A stretch of 64,000 nt of DNA from Clostridiales bacterium. GTDB lineage: Bacteria > Bacillota > Clostridia > Christensenellales > Aristaeellaceae. Both the position numbers and the translations under genes were made by a program. The notes beneath the pieces were generated by a model. It ran no database searches, was not told the origin of the DNA, and saw only the letters and a program-made list of their open reading frames with translations. This document shows positions 18,201-26,134 of this stretch, one piece after another. The DNA lies in assembly GCA_004557125.1 (NCBI GenBank), contig SFET01000004.1, positions 1-64,000 on the forward strand. The letters run 5' to 3'. How positions within the stretch are numbered: the first letter of the stretch is position 1; each line of letters opens with the position of its first letter.

Positions 18201-21200
18201 GCTGGACAAGTGGAACGGCCAATTGTACAACTGGTACGATCTCAACGATCTCGCGCCGCTGCGCCCGAGATACGTGTCCGCGGTGGACAGCGGCAATCTG
18301 GCGGGTGCGCTGCTGCTGTGTGCCCGGGAGGTGCAGGGCGATGCCGCAGGCCTGTCGGGACGCATGCGCACGCTTGCCCGGAACATGGATCTCGCGGCGC
18401 TGTACGACGGTGAGCGCAAGCTGTTCCACATCGGCATGGACGTGGAGAGCGGTCGCTTGAGTCAGTCCCACTACGATCTCTACGCCTCGGAAGCGCGCAT
18501 CCTGAGCTTTGCGGCGATCATGCTGGGCCAGGTCCCCGCGTCGCACTGGCGGCGCCTGTCCCGGCCTGCGGTGGCTGTGGGCAGGGACGCTGCGCTGCTG
18601 TCCTGGAGCGGCACCATGTTCGAATACCTGATGCCGGAGCTGCTGCTGCGCAGCGCGGACAAGACCCTCGCAGGCCAGTCGAGATGCGCGGCGGTGGCGT
18701 GTCAGATGCGCCATGCGCGGCGGCTGGGCAGGCCCTGGGGCGTGTCGGAATCGGGCTACTATGCCTTTGATTTGCAGCTGAACTATCAGTATCGGGCCTT
18801 TGGCCTGCGGGAGCTGGCGCTGGACGGCAGCGCGGTGGAGGACGTGGTTGCGCCCTATGCATCTGCGCTGGCGCTGTGCTGTGCGCCCGGAGCTGCTGCG
18901 GACAATCTCAGGCGCATGCGCGATCTGGGCTGGTGCGGCCGCTACGGCATGTACGAGGCCGCAGACTACCTGCATGCGGGCTCCGACGGTGCGCCGCGGC
19001 TGATCCGCAGCTACATGGCCCACCACCAGGGCATGATTCTGTGCGCACTGTGCAATGCCCTGCGGGACGATGCGCTGGCGCGGCGCTTCATGGAGATCCC
19101 TCAGGCACGGGCGCTGCGCCTGTTGCTGCAGGAAAAGCGCGGCGTGCGCCTGCGTTTGCACCGCAGGCCGGATGTGGAGCCGGTGCAGCGAACCGTGCGC
19201 CGCAGCGACCGCAGCTTTGCCCGCAGCGCCCGTCCGGAGCGCGATCTGGCGGATGTGCACCTGCTCCACGGCGGGAACACCACCGCCCTGGCCACCGGCA
19301 GCGGCGCGGTGTTTGCCTGGCATGAGGGCCTGCAATTGAACCGCTTCAGCGGCGATCTGCTGAACCGCCACGAGGGCATGTATGTGCACCTGCGAGACGA
19401 GGCCACCGGAGATTGCGCCGTGTTCGGCAGACAGGGCGACGCGGAGTTTGATGCGGGCTGTGCGCGCTATCGCATGCGGCTGGGCAACGCACAGGCACTT
19501 CTGCAGGTCGCCGTCTCACCGGAGAGCGGTGCGCTGGTGCAGCGCATCGAGCTGGAGAACCAGGGAGATGCATTTGCCGATCTGGAGGTGACCGGATGCC
19601 TGGCGGTGGCGCTGGCGCCGGATCGGGACATGCGCGCCCATCCGGTCTTTCAGAATCTGTTCGTGGAGAGCCGTCGCATGGGAGACAGCGCGCTCGCATT
19701 CCGACGCAGGGCCCGGGAGGCCGGTGGGCCGGACATGCAGCTGATCTATCTGGCCTCCGGCGCGCCGGTGATTGCCTGCGAGACGGATCTGGATCGGCTG
19801 GTGGACCGCAACGGATCCCTGGGGGAGGCGGGCGGCATCGCGCGGCAGCTCAGCGGAACCTACGGAAATGTGCTCAATCCCTGCGCGGCGCTGCGGCTAA
19901 AACTGCGCCTGGAGCCGGGAGAAAAGCGGGCATTGCACTTTGCGCTGGCGACTGCGCATGCGGATGCGCTGGACGGCCTTGTTAAGAATCTCTCGCTCCC
20001 TGCGGCGGCGGATCGTGCCCTGCAACTGGCCGAGGCGCGCTCACGCGCGGCGCTGGAGTTTGCGGGCGTGGACGCGCAGCTGCACCGGATTCTGCAGCGC
20101 GCTGCGGGGCTGATCTTCGACGCACAGCTGCGCATGGATTGCAACGAGCGCTTTGAAGCCTGTCCCCCGATACAGCAGCGCAGTCTGTGGAGCGTCGGGA
20201 TTTCCGGCGAGCTGCCGATCCTGCTGGCGGAGGTGACGGATCCCGATCGCATGGACGGCGTTCGTGAGCTGATTCGCGCCCACGGCTTCTACCGGATGAT
20301 GGGCGTGCAGACGGATCTGGTGCTGATCAGCGCCTACGGCAACGACTATCGCCAGCCGGTGCACAGCGCCCTGGAGGATCGCGTGGCCGCCAGCCACCTG
20401 TGCGATCTGCGGGGCGTACCCGGAGGCGTGTTCCTGCTGGACCGGCAGAACCTGGATGAGGAGGTACTGCATGCGCTGCGGCGCGCGGCTGCGTTGCGCA
20501 TTGACGGCGACATCTCCGGACTGCGCACGGCGCTGAGCGCGCTCGAGCGGCGCGGGGGAGTGGACTATGCCGCCATGACGCCCGCAGCGATGGACATGCC
20601 GGAAAATCTGCGCTTCTTCAACGGCTACGGCGGCTTTGACGGCGAAGGCTATGCGATCTGCCTGCGCAGGGATGCGCTTCCGCCTGCGCCCTGGAGCAAT
20701 GTGATCGCATCGGAGCGCGCCGGAGCAATTCTCACCGAGCGCGGCGGCGGCTTTGCCTGGCATGGAAACAGCCGCAGCGGACGAATTACGCCCTTTGCAA
20801 ACGACGTGCTGCGGGAGGGCTGGGGCTGGATGTTCTATCTGGCGGATCAGCGGGAGCGCCGCTATCTGCGGTTGCTGCCGGGGGACCGGCCCATGACGGA
20901 TTTCCTGGTGCGACACGCGCCGGATTTGAGCAGCTATGCCGCTGCCGCACAGGGGCTTCGCTTTCAGCTGGACGTGCGCTGTGAAGGGGATGAGATTCTC
21001 TTTGATCTGGAGCTGGAGAACCGAAGCGGACGCACGCGGGAGTGGCGGCTGGCGGGTCTGGTGGACTGGCGCATGGGCACGGATGCGGCAGATGCCTGCA
21101 TGCTGCGCACCTGGTCGCGCTTCGGTGCGTGCTTCGCCAGCGGAACCGGCGGCGTGGGCTACTTTGTCTCAGACGATCTGTACGCCGGTGCGGGCTGCAG

Positions 21201-22941
21201 CAAGCTGGATTTCTACGCCGGCGGCGACATGATGGCGCCCCGTGGCCTAGATTCGCTGGAGCTGGCGCAGGGCGGCTGGATTCTGCAGATGCCGCTGCGC
21301 CTGCACGTCGGTGCGCGCATACGCAGGCGCTTTGCACTGGGGGCCGCGCAGGATGTGGCGTCGGCCTATGCCCGGGTGCGCGCGCTGAAGGCGCACTGGC
21401 CCGAGCGGGCGGCGCGTGCGGAACCCAGGCTGCAATTTGAGACGCCGGATGCGCGCATCAACCTGCTGGCCAACGGTTTTCTTCAGGCGCAGGTGCGCAA
21501 CGCCCGCATCTTCGGACGCACCGGACTGTACCAGCCGGGCGGGGCCTACGGCTTCCGGGATCAGCTGCAGGACATGCTGCCGCTGATCCATGAGGAACCG
21601 CAGCGCGTGCGCCGGCACCTGCTCTACTGTGCGGCACGGCAGTTTCCGTCGGGGGACGTGCTCCACTGGTGGCACGAGCCCTATACCGGCGTGCGTACGC
21701 ACATCCGGGACGATCTGCTGTTTTTGCCCTATGTGACGGCGCAGTACGTGCGCATCACCGGGGACGCCAGCGTGCTGGAGGACAGCGCGCCCTTCCTGGA
21801 GGAGGTGGAGATCCCGGAGGGAAGGGAGGACGTCTACGCAGAGATGCGGCCCTCCACGGAGTGTGCGAGCCTGCACGAGCACTGCATGCGCGCCTTTCGA
21901 CGCGCGGCGGCGTTCGGCGCGCACGGCCTGTGCCTGATGGGCGGCGGCGACTGGAACGACGGCATGAACCGCGTGGGTGCACAGGGCCGCGGCGAGAGCG
22001 TGTGGCTGAGCGAATTTCTGGCGGTCTGTGCTGCGGACTATGCCGGCATTGCGCCGGGCGCGGGGGATCGGGCCTGGCTCACCGCCCTGAATGAGCGCAT
22101 GTGCGCTGCTGTGGAGAGCTGCGGCTGGGATGGAGACTGGTATCTGCGGGCCTATCTGGACGATGGGCGCGCCATCGGCGGCCGGAACAGCCGCTGCTGC
22201 CGCATCGACGCCATCTCCCAGGCCTGGGCGGTGCTGGCCGGTCTGGATCCGGCGCGCTGCTGCTCGTCCATGGATGCCGCGTGGCGGGAGCTGGCAGACG
22301 AGGAGTTGGGTGCAATCAAGCTGCTGACGCCGCCCTTCGACGGCGTAGATTTTGATCCCGGCTACATCGCGGCGTATCCGCCGGGAATCCGTGAGAACGG
22401 CGCGCAGTACACCCACGGCGCGTGCTGGCTGGCGCTGGCCCTGGTGCGCATGGGGGACGCCGAACGCGCCCACCGCGCGCTTGAGATGCTGCTGCCGGTG
22501 AACCATTCCAATACGAAGGCGGCAGCGGACCGCTACCGCGTGGAGCCCTACGTGATGACGGCGGACATCTACACCGATGAACTGCACGCCGGGCGCGGCG
22601 GCTGGAGCTGGTACACGGGCTCGGCTGCCTGGATGCTGGTGCTGCTTGCGGAGCTGCTGGGCTATGAGCGCAGGGGGAACCGTGTGCGCGTGTCGGTGCT
22701 TCTGGGCGCATGGCCGGAGGCGGGCGTGATCGTACGCTTCGGTACGAGCACATACAGACTTCGGTCGGTTCAAGGCGCTGAGGGCATCACGCTGGACGGC
22801 ACCGCCATCGAAGGCGAGTGGATCGAACTGAAGGACGATGGCGCGGAGCATCTGGCGATCTTTCCGCCCCGCAGGCGGAATCCCGAGCCTGAAAACCGAC
22901 CGCATATCGAAATGATCGCACAAAATCCGACTCCGGTTTGA
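15274..22941 (+). CDS. Cyclic beta-1,2-glucan synthase-like protein (GT84-glycoamylase-like-GH94)
   Basis: A 2555-residue protein with the NdvB/ChvB layout. Residues about 1-350 are helical and cytoplasmic; membrane segments follow at about 365-405. The GT84 domain holds the DxD site TLDADTEYLPG (Asp570/572) and an EHRWTRGDWQ block near 709, the polymerase acceptor motif. More membrane segments lie at about 750-880. Then come a glycoamylase-like domain (about 905-1300: RTSPTNIGLYLMSCMAA, MAHHQGM), two sugar-binding beta domains and a GH94 phosphorylase domain with GGGDWNDGMNRVG near 2226. In the family, GT84 makes linear beta-1,2-glucan from UDP-glucose, the middle domain cyclises it and GH94 trims it. 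ATG 15274 follows GGGAGGAACAGC. The product, inferred, is a periplasmic-type or exported glucan; a linear product is possible. Confidence 0.88.
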   Translation: MNRFFTDPFGMREKDSAAQDLHALAEELRSTDRGAMRMRPGTARRLRADLARAARLGRLDALTDDGLRRLNGDGRRIEACLRQAESETGGDFPAAEGEVRILALARHMVAGGETALTRERLLRCIADFDALRPLEMEEIQHIPGALHIALCEGLQATARDVLRCADERLRAGRWADRGGRAGEKGDAVFLEHALRLADEGERPELHARLSKLLERRGERADWVVERAHRIAADCCMRLENLMQLKHLLDSLNWRRCFEELSVADEELREDPANVYANMDGSSRAAVRDRVAEMARRMDMEERTLVRCGLAAARDALRDFGRDDPRACICYYFAANAGARALAERAGVRVRQRRCVPDPTGRGSVALVVLCALIVMALCMLAIGRRILLPYALLLAWVPAVKLLSRVYPHFVRPGRILKMKLRHIPDAARTLVALPVLLSSEGRAREMIDHMEALGCLEADSNIDFLLLGDFRDADSAQLPDDDAILNAAREGVARLNVAAGREKYFYLHRARSFRGIDGRWMGENRKRGALTALNRLILNRDDAEAAFTAEHAAAGHIAARAYRYVVTLDADTEYLPGTLQKLIGAMLHPLNRAGVPGGYGVLQPDMQMAADTAVNGYVELTAGLGGVDGYPVSVSNFYQDMTGHGNFSGKGIYDVRAFAEATEGRLPDDSILSHDLIEGILCGAGYVNDVSFYDGAPADPVAVLRREHRWTRGDWQLLPVLFSKLKLAAVDRMKLIGNLLRSLYAPALLGLLIHSMWLDEPRGFLLGLALAYLEAILHPLRGENWRRATLQLALLPAQVKSMLDAVLRTLYRLTVSHRHLMDWVPAADATGSDKGELRVPGRIAAILLLPGLLRPFWVPAVLALAALFLVGPGWAEDLVAQRRNVPADLSANQRALLEKLARETWSFFENYVPADGTGLPPDNVQMDPPAGAARRTSPTNIGLYLMSCMAAQVLDLIPRTEMLGRMAATVCTLEKLDKWNGQLYNWYDLNDLAPLRPRYVSAVDSGNLAGALLLCAREVQGDAAGLSGRMRTLARNMDLAALYDGERKLFHIGMDVESGRLSQSHYDLYASEARILSFAAIMLGQVPASHWRRLSRPAVAVGRDAALLSWSGTMFEYLMPELLLRSADKTLAGQSRCAAVACQMRHARRLGRPWGVSESGYYAFDLQLNYQYRAFGLRELALDGSAVEDVVAPYASALALCCAPGAAADNLRRMRDLGWCGRYGMYEAADYLHAGSDGAPRLIRSYMAHHQGMILCALCNALRDDALARRFMEIPQARALRLLLQEKRGVRLRLHRRPDVEPVQRTVRRSDRSFARSARPERDLADVHLLHGGNTTALATGSGAVFAWHEGLQLNRFSGDLLNRHEGMYVHLRDEATGDCAVFGRQGDAEFDAGCARYRMRLGNAQALLQVAVSPESGALVQRIELENQGDAFADLEVTGCLAVALAPDRDMRAHPVFQNLFVESRRMGDSALAFRRRAREAGGPDMQLIYLASGAPVIACETDLDRLVDRNGSLGEAGGIARQLSGTYGNVLNPCAALRLKLRLEPGEKRALHFALATAHADALDGLVKNLSLPAAADRALQLAEARSRAALEFAGVDAQLHRILQRAAGLIFDAQLRMDCNERFEACPPIQQRSLWSVGISGELPILLAEVTDPDRMDGVRELIRAHGFYRMMGVQTDLVLISAYGNDYRQPVHSALEDRVAASHLCDLRGVPGGVFLLDRQNLDEEVLHALRRAAALRIDGDISGLRTALSALERRGGVDYAAMTPAAMDMPENLRFFNGYGGFDGEGYAICLRRDALPPAPWSNVIASERAGAILTERGGGFAWHGNSRSGRITPFANDVLREGWGWMFYLADQRERRYLRLLPGDRPMTDFLVRHAPDLSSYAAAAQGLRFQLDVRCEGDEILFDLELENRSGRTREWRLAGLVDWRMGTDAADACMLRTWSRFGACFASGTGGVGYFVSDDLYAGAGCSKLDFYAGGDMMAPRGLDSLELAQGGWILQMPLRLHVGARIRRRFALGAAQDVASAYARVRALKAHWPERAARAEPRLQFETPDARINLLANGFLQAQVRNARIFGRTGLYQPGGAYGFRDQLQDMLPLIHEEPQRVRRHLLYCAARQFPSGDVLHWWHEPYTGVRTHIRDDLLFLPYVTAQYVRITGDASVLEDSAPFLEEVEIPEGREDVYAEMRPSTECASLHEHCMRAFRRAAAFGAHGLCLMGGGDWNDGMNRVGAQGRGESVWLSEFLAVCAADYAGIAPGAGDRAWLTALNERMCAAVESCGWDGDWYLRAYLDDGRAIGGRNSRCCRIDAISQAWAVLAGLDPARCCSSMDAAWRELADEELGAIKLLTPPFDGVDFDPGYIAAYPPGIRENGAQYTHGACWLALALVRMGDAERAHRALEMLLPVNHSNTKAAADRYRVEPYVMTADIYTDELHAGRGGWSWYTGSAAWMLVLLAELLGYERRGNRVRVSVLLGAWPEAGVIVRFGTSTYRLRSVQGAEGITLDGTAIEGEWIELKDDGAEHLAIFPPRRRNPEPENRPHIEMIAQNPTPV

Positions 22942-22965
22942 ATTTGGCCTGAACATTGCGGATTC

Positions 22966-23035
22966 ATCGGCGCAAAAAGCCGGGTCGGGGATAAACTGAG
23001 CGACGGTGCCCGAAAGTCGTACCCGGCATGCCGAT
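22966..23035 (+). ncRNA. Candidate structured RNA element between the glucan synthase and YitT genes
   Basis: Two stacked long-range stems enclose the element: ATCGGC (22966-22971) with GCCGAT (23030-23035), and GCCGGGT (22979-22985) with ACCCGGC (23021-23027). Inside, CGAC (23001-23004) can pair with GTCG (23016-23019), while CGGG (22986-22989) can pair with CCCG (23009-23012) in the crossing order of an H-type pseudoknot. No open frame is present. It does not match a riboswitch I can name, and no gene lies downstream before the terminator at 23070. Confidence 0.35.
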
Positions 23036-23069
23036 TCTCCAGTCGGTTTTGAATGGCTTTAAAGGAAAC

Positions 23070-23106
23070 AAAACAGACTTTGGTATTTTGTACCAAAGTC
23101 TGTTTT
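23070..23106. terminator. Bidirectional terminator between the glucan synthase and YitT genes
   Basis: A perfect 16-bp stem, AAAACAGACTTTGGTA with TACCAAAGTCTGTTTT, around TTTTG. A-run and T-run flank it, so it works in both directions for the convergent genes. Confidence 0.9.
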
Positions 23107-23118
23107 GCGCAAGGACAA

Positions 23119-23964
23119 TCAATCGAGCTTCTTGAAGCCTTCGCCGTAGGTGTCGTGGGCCTTGGCGGAGATTACGAAGGCTGTCGGATCCACACTGAAC
23201 ACGATGCGCCGCAGGGTCACGGTCTCCATGCGGCTGACCACGCACAGAAGCACGCGCTTGTGCTGCTGGCTGTACATGCCCATGCCCTCCAGACCGGTCA
23301 CGCCGCGATCCAGCTCCTGCATGATGCGCGCCGCGATTTCATCGCTCCTGTCCGAGATGATGAAGAACGAGTGGGAGGAGTTTGGACCCTCCAGCACAAA
23401 ATCGATCACGACGTTGGAGATAAAGACGCAGATCAGGGCGTACATGCCCGCGGCGGCGTCGTAGACGAAGGCGGAAGCCAGAATGACCAGGCCGTCGATG
23501 GCAAACATGCCTACGCTGACGCGGATGGCGGGACACAGGCGGTGGATGAGGCTGGCGAGCATGTCGGTGCCGCCGGTGGTGGCGCTGCCCCGCAGGATCA
23601 GACCGAAGCCGGCACCGCTCAGCAGGCCGCCGTAGACCGTGGCGAGCCAGAGGTCCTGGGTGACCACCGGCAGGCGCAGGTTGTCCAGAAGCAGCGAAAA
23701 GCCGATGGTGGCGACCAATGATCGAAGGCCAAAGGGCAGGCCCAGGGACTTCATGGAAACTGCAAACAGCGGCACGTTCAGCGCGAGGGAGACGGCGCCC
23801 ACGGGGAAGCCTGTGGCGCTGTTGATCAGCTGGGCGATGCCGGTGAAGCCGCCCGCAGCGATGTTGTTGGGAATCAGAAAAAGGTTGAAGCCGAGGGCGC
23901 AGAGCACCAGTCCCAGCAGGACCAGCGCTGCGTTCTTGATCTCGGCGCGAAGTGTGGTTTGCAT
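23119..23964 (-). CDS. YitT family membrane protein (DUF161 + DUF2179)
   Basis: 281 residues: five to six membrane helices over about 10-170 (IPNNIAAGGFTGIAQLI, GSATTGGTDMLASLI are the DUF161 signatures) and a cytoplasmic DUF2179 domain (about 215-281, ending ISAKAHDTYGEGF). The transported or sensed compound is not established for this family. ATG 23964 follows GGAGGAAAG. It is a single-gene unit with its own promoter and a terminator just after its stop. Confidence 0.9.
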   Translation of the reverse strand: MQTTLRAEIKNAALVLLGLVLCALGFNLFLIPNNIAAGGFTGIAQLINSATGFPVGAVSLALNVPLFAVSMKSLGLPFGLRSLVATIGFSLLLDNLRLPVVTQDLWLATVYGGLLSGAGFGLILRGSATTGGTDMLASLIHRLCPAIRVSVGMFAIDGLVILASAFVYDAAAGMYALICVFISNVVIDFVLEGPNSSHSFFIISDRSDEIAARIMQELDRGVTGLEGMGMYSQQHKRVLLCVVSRMETVTLRRIVFSVDPTAFVISAKAHDTYGEGFKKLD

Positions 23965-24007
23965 TTCTTTCCTCCGAAATTCGCGTGCTTGGAATGCATA
24001 GCGTTCC

Positions 24008-24045
24008 ACTGTATACAGTATACCACAATTCGCGCGCTTCATCAA
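24008..24045 (-). promoter_or_regulatory. Promoter of the YitT gene with a palindrome over the -10 box
   Basis: Minus strand: -35 TTGATG (24040-24045), 17-base spacer, -10 TATACT (24017-24022). The perfect 12-bp palindrome ACTGTATACAGT (24008-24019) overlaps the -10 box and the start region, a good place for a repressor. Confidence 0.65.
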
Positions 24046-24116
24046 ATCCGGAACGCATGCACGCCGGCTTTCATAGTAAGCATTGGCCGAACAAACGGCC
24101 GGGAGGAGGAAGAAGT

Positions 24117-24428
24117 ATGTCGTGTGGAAAGATGCCGCTGTTTCCCCAGCCCTGCTGCGGGCAGAGCAGCCTGCGCATGCCGCTGTTCGATGGAAAACAT
24201 TGTGGATGCGGGGAGTGCTGGTCGCCGGCGCCAATGTGCGAGGACTGCAAGTGCGTGCGCATCCAGAATCCGGCCTGTCCGGGAGAATTTGCGGATGTGG
24301 AGCTGTGCGTGGACTGCGACGGCAACCTGAGCATCTGTGTGCGCAGGCCAAACCGGACCAACTGTGGCTGTGGACCGCATCATGGGAAGTGCCGGCCACA
24401 GTGCGGGCCCGGTCCGTGGATCCGTTAA
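24117..24428 (+). CDS. Small cysteine-rich protein of unknown function
   Basis: 103 residues with 17 cysteines, many in CxC, CC or CxxC pairs (GCGECW, CEDCKC, CVDCDG, NCGCG). There is no signal peptide. It starts at ATG 24117 directly after the very strong site GGGAGGAGGA; a small GGCCG/CGGCC hairpin sits just before this. The pattern suggests a zinc- or metal-binding protein or a disulfide-cross-linked coat/cortex protein; neither is shown by a known motif. It is a single gene between the divergent YitT gene and glpK. Confidence 0.7.
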   Translation: MSCGKMPLFPQPCCGQSSLRMPLFDGKHCGCGECWSPAPMCEDCKCVRIQNPACPGEFADVELCVDCDGNLSICVRRPNRTNCGCGPHHGKCRPQCGPGPWIR

Positions 24429-24437
24429 ACAGAGGAA

Positions 24438-24463
24438 GGAGGGCGCACTTGCATGCGCCCTCC
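24438..24463. terminator. Hairpin between the Cys-rich gene and glpK
   Basis: GGAGGGCGCA pairs perfectly with TGCGCCCTCC. On the minus strand it is followed by TTCCTCTGTTT, so it may end glpK transcripts as well as the plus-strand gene; the T-runs are poor. Confidence 0.5.
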
Positions 24464-24492
24464 GGAATGGAAGCGGATGGAACGAAGGCAGA

Positions 24493-25986
24493 TCAATCGT
24501 CCTCGCGGGCCCAGCCGCGGCTGCACTCCACGGCGCGCGCCCACTGGTGCAGCAGGCGCTTGCGCTCGGCCTCGTCCATGTTCGGGGTGAACTCCCGGTC
24601 GGGTTGGGGCAGGATCTTCAATTCGCGGTCGTTCCACATGCCCACGGCGCGTCCGGCCAGCATGGCCGCGCCCATGGCGGTGGTCTCGATGGTCTTGGGC
24701 CGCAGCACGTGCACGCCCAGGATGTCCGCCTGGAACTGCATCAGAAAGTCATTGGCACTGGCGCCGCCATCCACGCGCAGCACGGTGGATTTCATGCTGG
24801 AGTCGCTGGACATGGCGTTGATCACGTCGGTGGACTGGTAGGCGATGGACTCCAGCGCGGCGCGCACCACGTGGGCGCGGCCGGTACCGCGGGTGAGCCC
24901 CACAATGGTGCCGCGGCTGTACATGTCCCAATAGGGCGCGCCCAGGCCGGTGAAGGCGGGCACGAAGTAGACGTTGCCGTTGTCCGGCGCGGAAGCGGCC
25001 ACAGCTGCGGTCTCGGCGGCGGAGGAGACCAGCTTCATCTCGTCTCGCAGCCACTGTACCACCGCGCCGCCCACGAACACGCTGCCCTCCAGGGCGTAGC
25101 GGGGCTTGCCGTCCAGTCGCCAGCCGATGGTGGTGATCAGGTTGTTCTGGGATTTGACGGGGGTGGAGCCGGTGTTCATCAGCACGAAGCAGCCGGTTCC
25201 GTATGTATTTTTGCACATGCCCGGCGCGAAGCAGCCCTGGCCGAACAGTGCGGCGTGCTGGTCGCCCGCCAGCGCGGCGATAGGGATCTCCCGGCCCAGG
25301 ATGCGCTTGTCCAGCATGCCGATCACCTGGGAGGAGTCCACCACCTCGGGCAGCAGTTGCGCGGGGATGTTCATCATCCGCAGCAGCATCTCGTCCCACT
25401 TTTCCTCGTAGATGTTGTACAGCATGGTGCGGGCGGCGTTGGTGGCGTCGGTCACGTGGGCGTGGTTCGACGTCAGATTCCAGGCGAGGAAGCTGTCCAC
25501 GGTGCCGAAGCACAGTTCGCCGCGCTCGGCGCGCGCACGCGCATCCGGAATGGCATCCAGCATCCACTGCAGCTTGGTGCCGGAGAAGTAGGCATCGGGA
25601 ATCAAGCCGGTGCGGTCCCGCAGCAGGTTGCCCAGACCGTCGCGCTTGAGACGCTCCACCAGCGGCGCGGTGCGCCGGCACTGCCAGACGATGGCATTGC
25701 CCAGGGGCTTGCCACTGGCACGGTCCCACAGAAGCGTGGTTTCACGCTGGTTGGCGATGCCGATGGCGGCGATATCGCGCGCTTCGACGCCGGCCTTCTC
25801 CACGGCGAGCTTCAATGCGCGCAGCTGGCTGTCCAGGATGTCCTGCGGGCGGTGCTCCACCCAGCCCGGCTTGGGATAGATCTGCTGAAACTCCACGTTC
25901 TGGGACGCGATCACGTTGGCATTCTGGTCGAACACGACGGCGCGGGAGCTGGTGGTGCCCTGATCCAATGCGACGATGTACTTCAT
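24493..25986 (-). CDS. glpK: Glycerol kinase
   Basis: 497 residues, the usual length. ATP-site block DQGTTSSRA is at residues 8-16; NQRETTLLWDRASGKPLGNAIVWQCRRT, the GDQHAALFGQGCF loop, and RVDGGASANDFLMQFQ near the C-terminus are all characteristic. It phosphorylates glycerol to glycerol 3-phosphate in the cytoplasm, feeding glycolysis or lipid synthesis. ATG 25986 is preceded by GGAGGTCAAAGC. No glpF or glpO neighbour is present, so it is an isolated copy. Confidence 0.96.
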   Translation of the reverse strand: MKYIVALDQGTTSSRAVVFDQNANVIASQNVEFQQIYPKPGWVEHRPQDILDSQLRALKLAVEKAGVEARDIAAIGIANQRETTLLWDRASGKPLGNAIVWQCRRTAPLVERLKRDGLGNLLRDRTGLIPDAYFSGTKLQWMLDAIPDARARAERGELCFGTVDSFLAWNLTSNHAHVTDATNAARTMLYNIYEEKWDEMLLRMMNIPAQLLPEVVDSSQVIGMLDKRILGREIPIAALAGDQHAALFGQGCFAPGMCKNTYGTGCFVLMNTGSTPVKSQNNLITTIGWRLDGKPRYALEGSVFVGGAVVQWLRDEMKLVSSAAETAAVAASAPDNGNVYFVPAFTGLGAPYWDMYSRGTIVGLTRGTGRAHVVRAALESIAYQSTDVINAMSSDSSMKSTVLRVDGGASANDFLMQFQADILGVHVLRPKTIETTAMGAAMLAGRAVGMWNDRELKILPQPDREFTPNMDEAERKRLLHQWARAVECSRGWAREDD

Positions 25987-26051
25987 GCTTTGACCTCCGT
26001 ATTCAGATTGAGGTGCGGTGCGCCGGAGCCGGGGATGGCAGGGCGCGAATG

Positions 26052-26100
26052 AAAAAATCCGGCATCGATGGCGGACGTCGTCCGCACTCCGGTGCCGGAT
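26052..26100 (-). terminator. Terminator after the acidic membrane protein gene
   Basis: Minus strand: ATCCGGCA...TGCCGGAT with an inner GCGGAC/GTCCGC stem, followed by TTTTTT (26052-26057). It isolates that gene from glpK downstream. Confidence 0.8.
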
Positions 26101-26134
26101 CATTTCGACCGGGAACCGGTCGGGGGTGGGCAAA

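Noticed and set aside
21247..22956. Long minus-strand frames within the glucan synthase gene
   Set aside because: The plus-strand gene has continuous domain matches through the GH94 motif; the minus frames have none.
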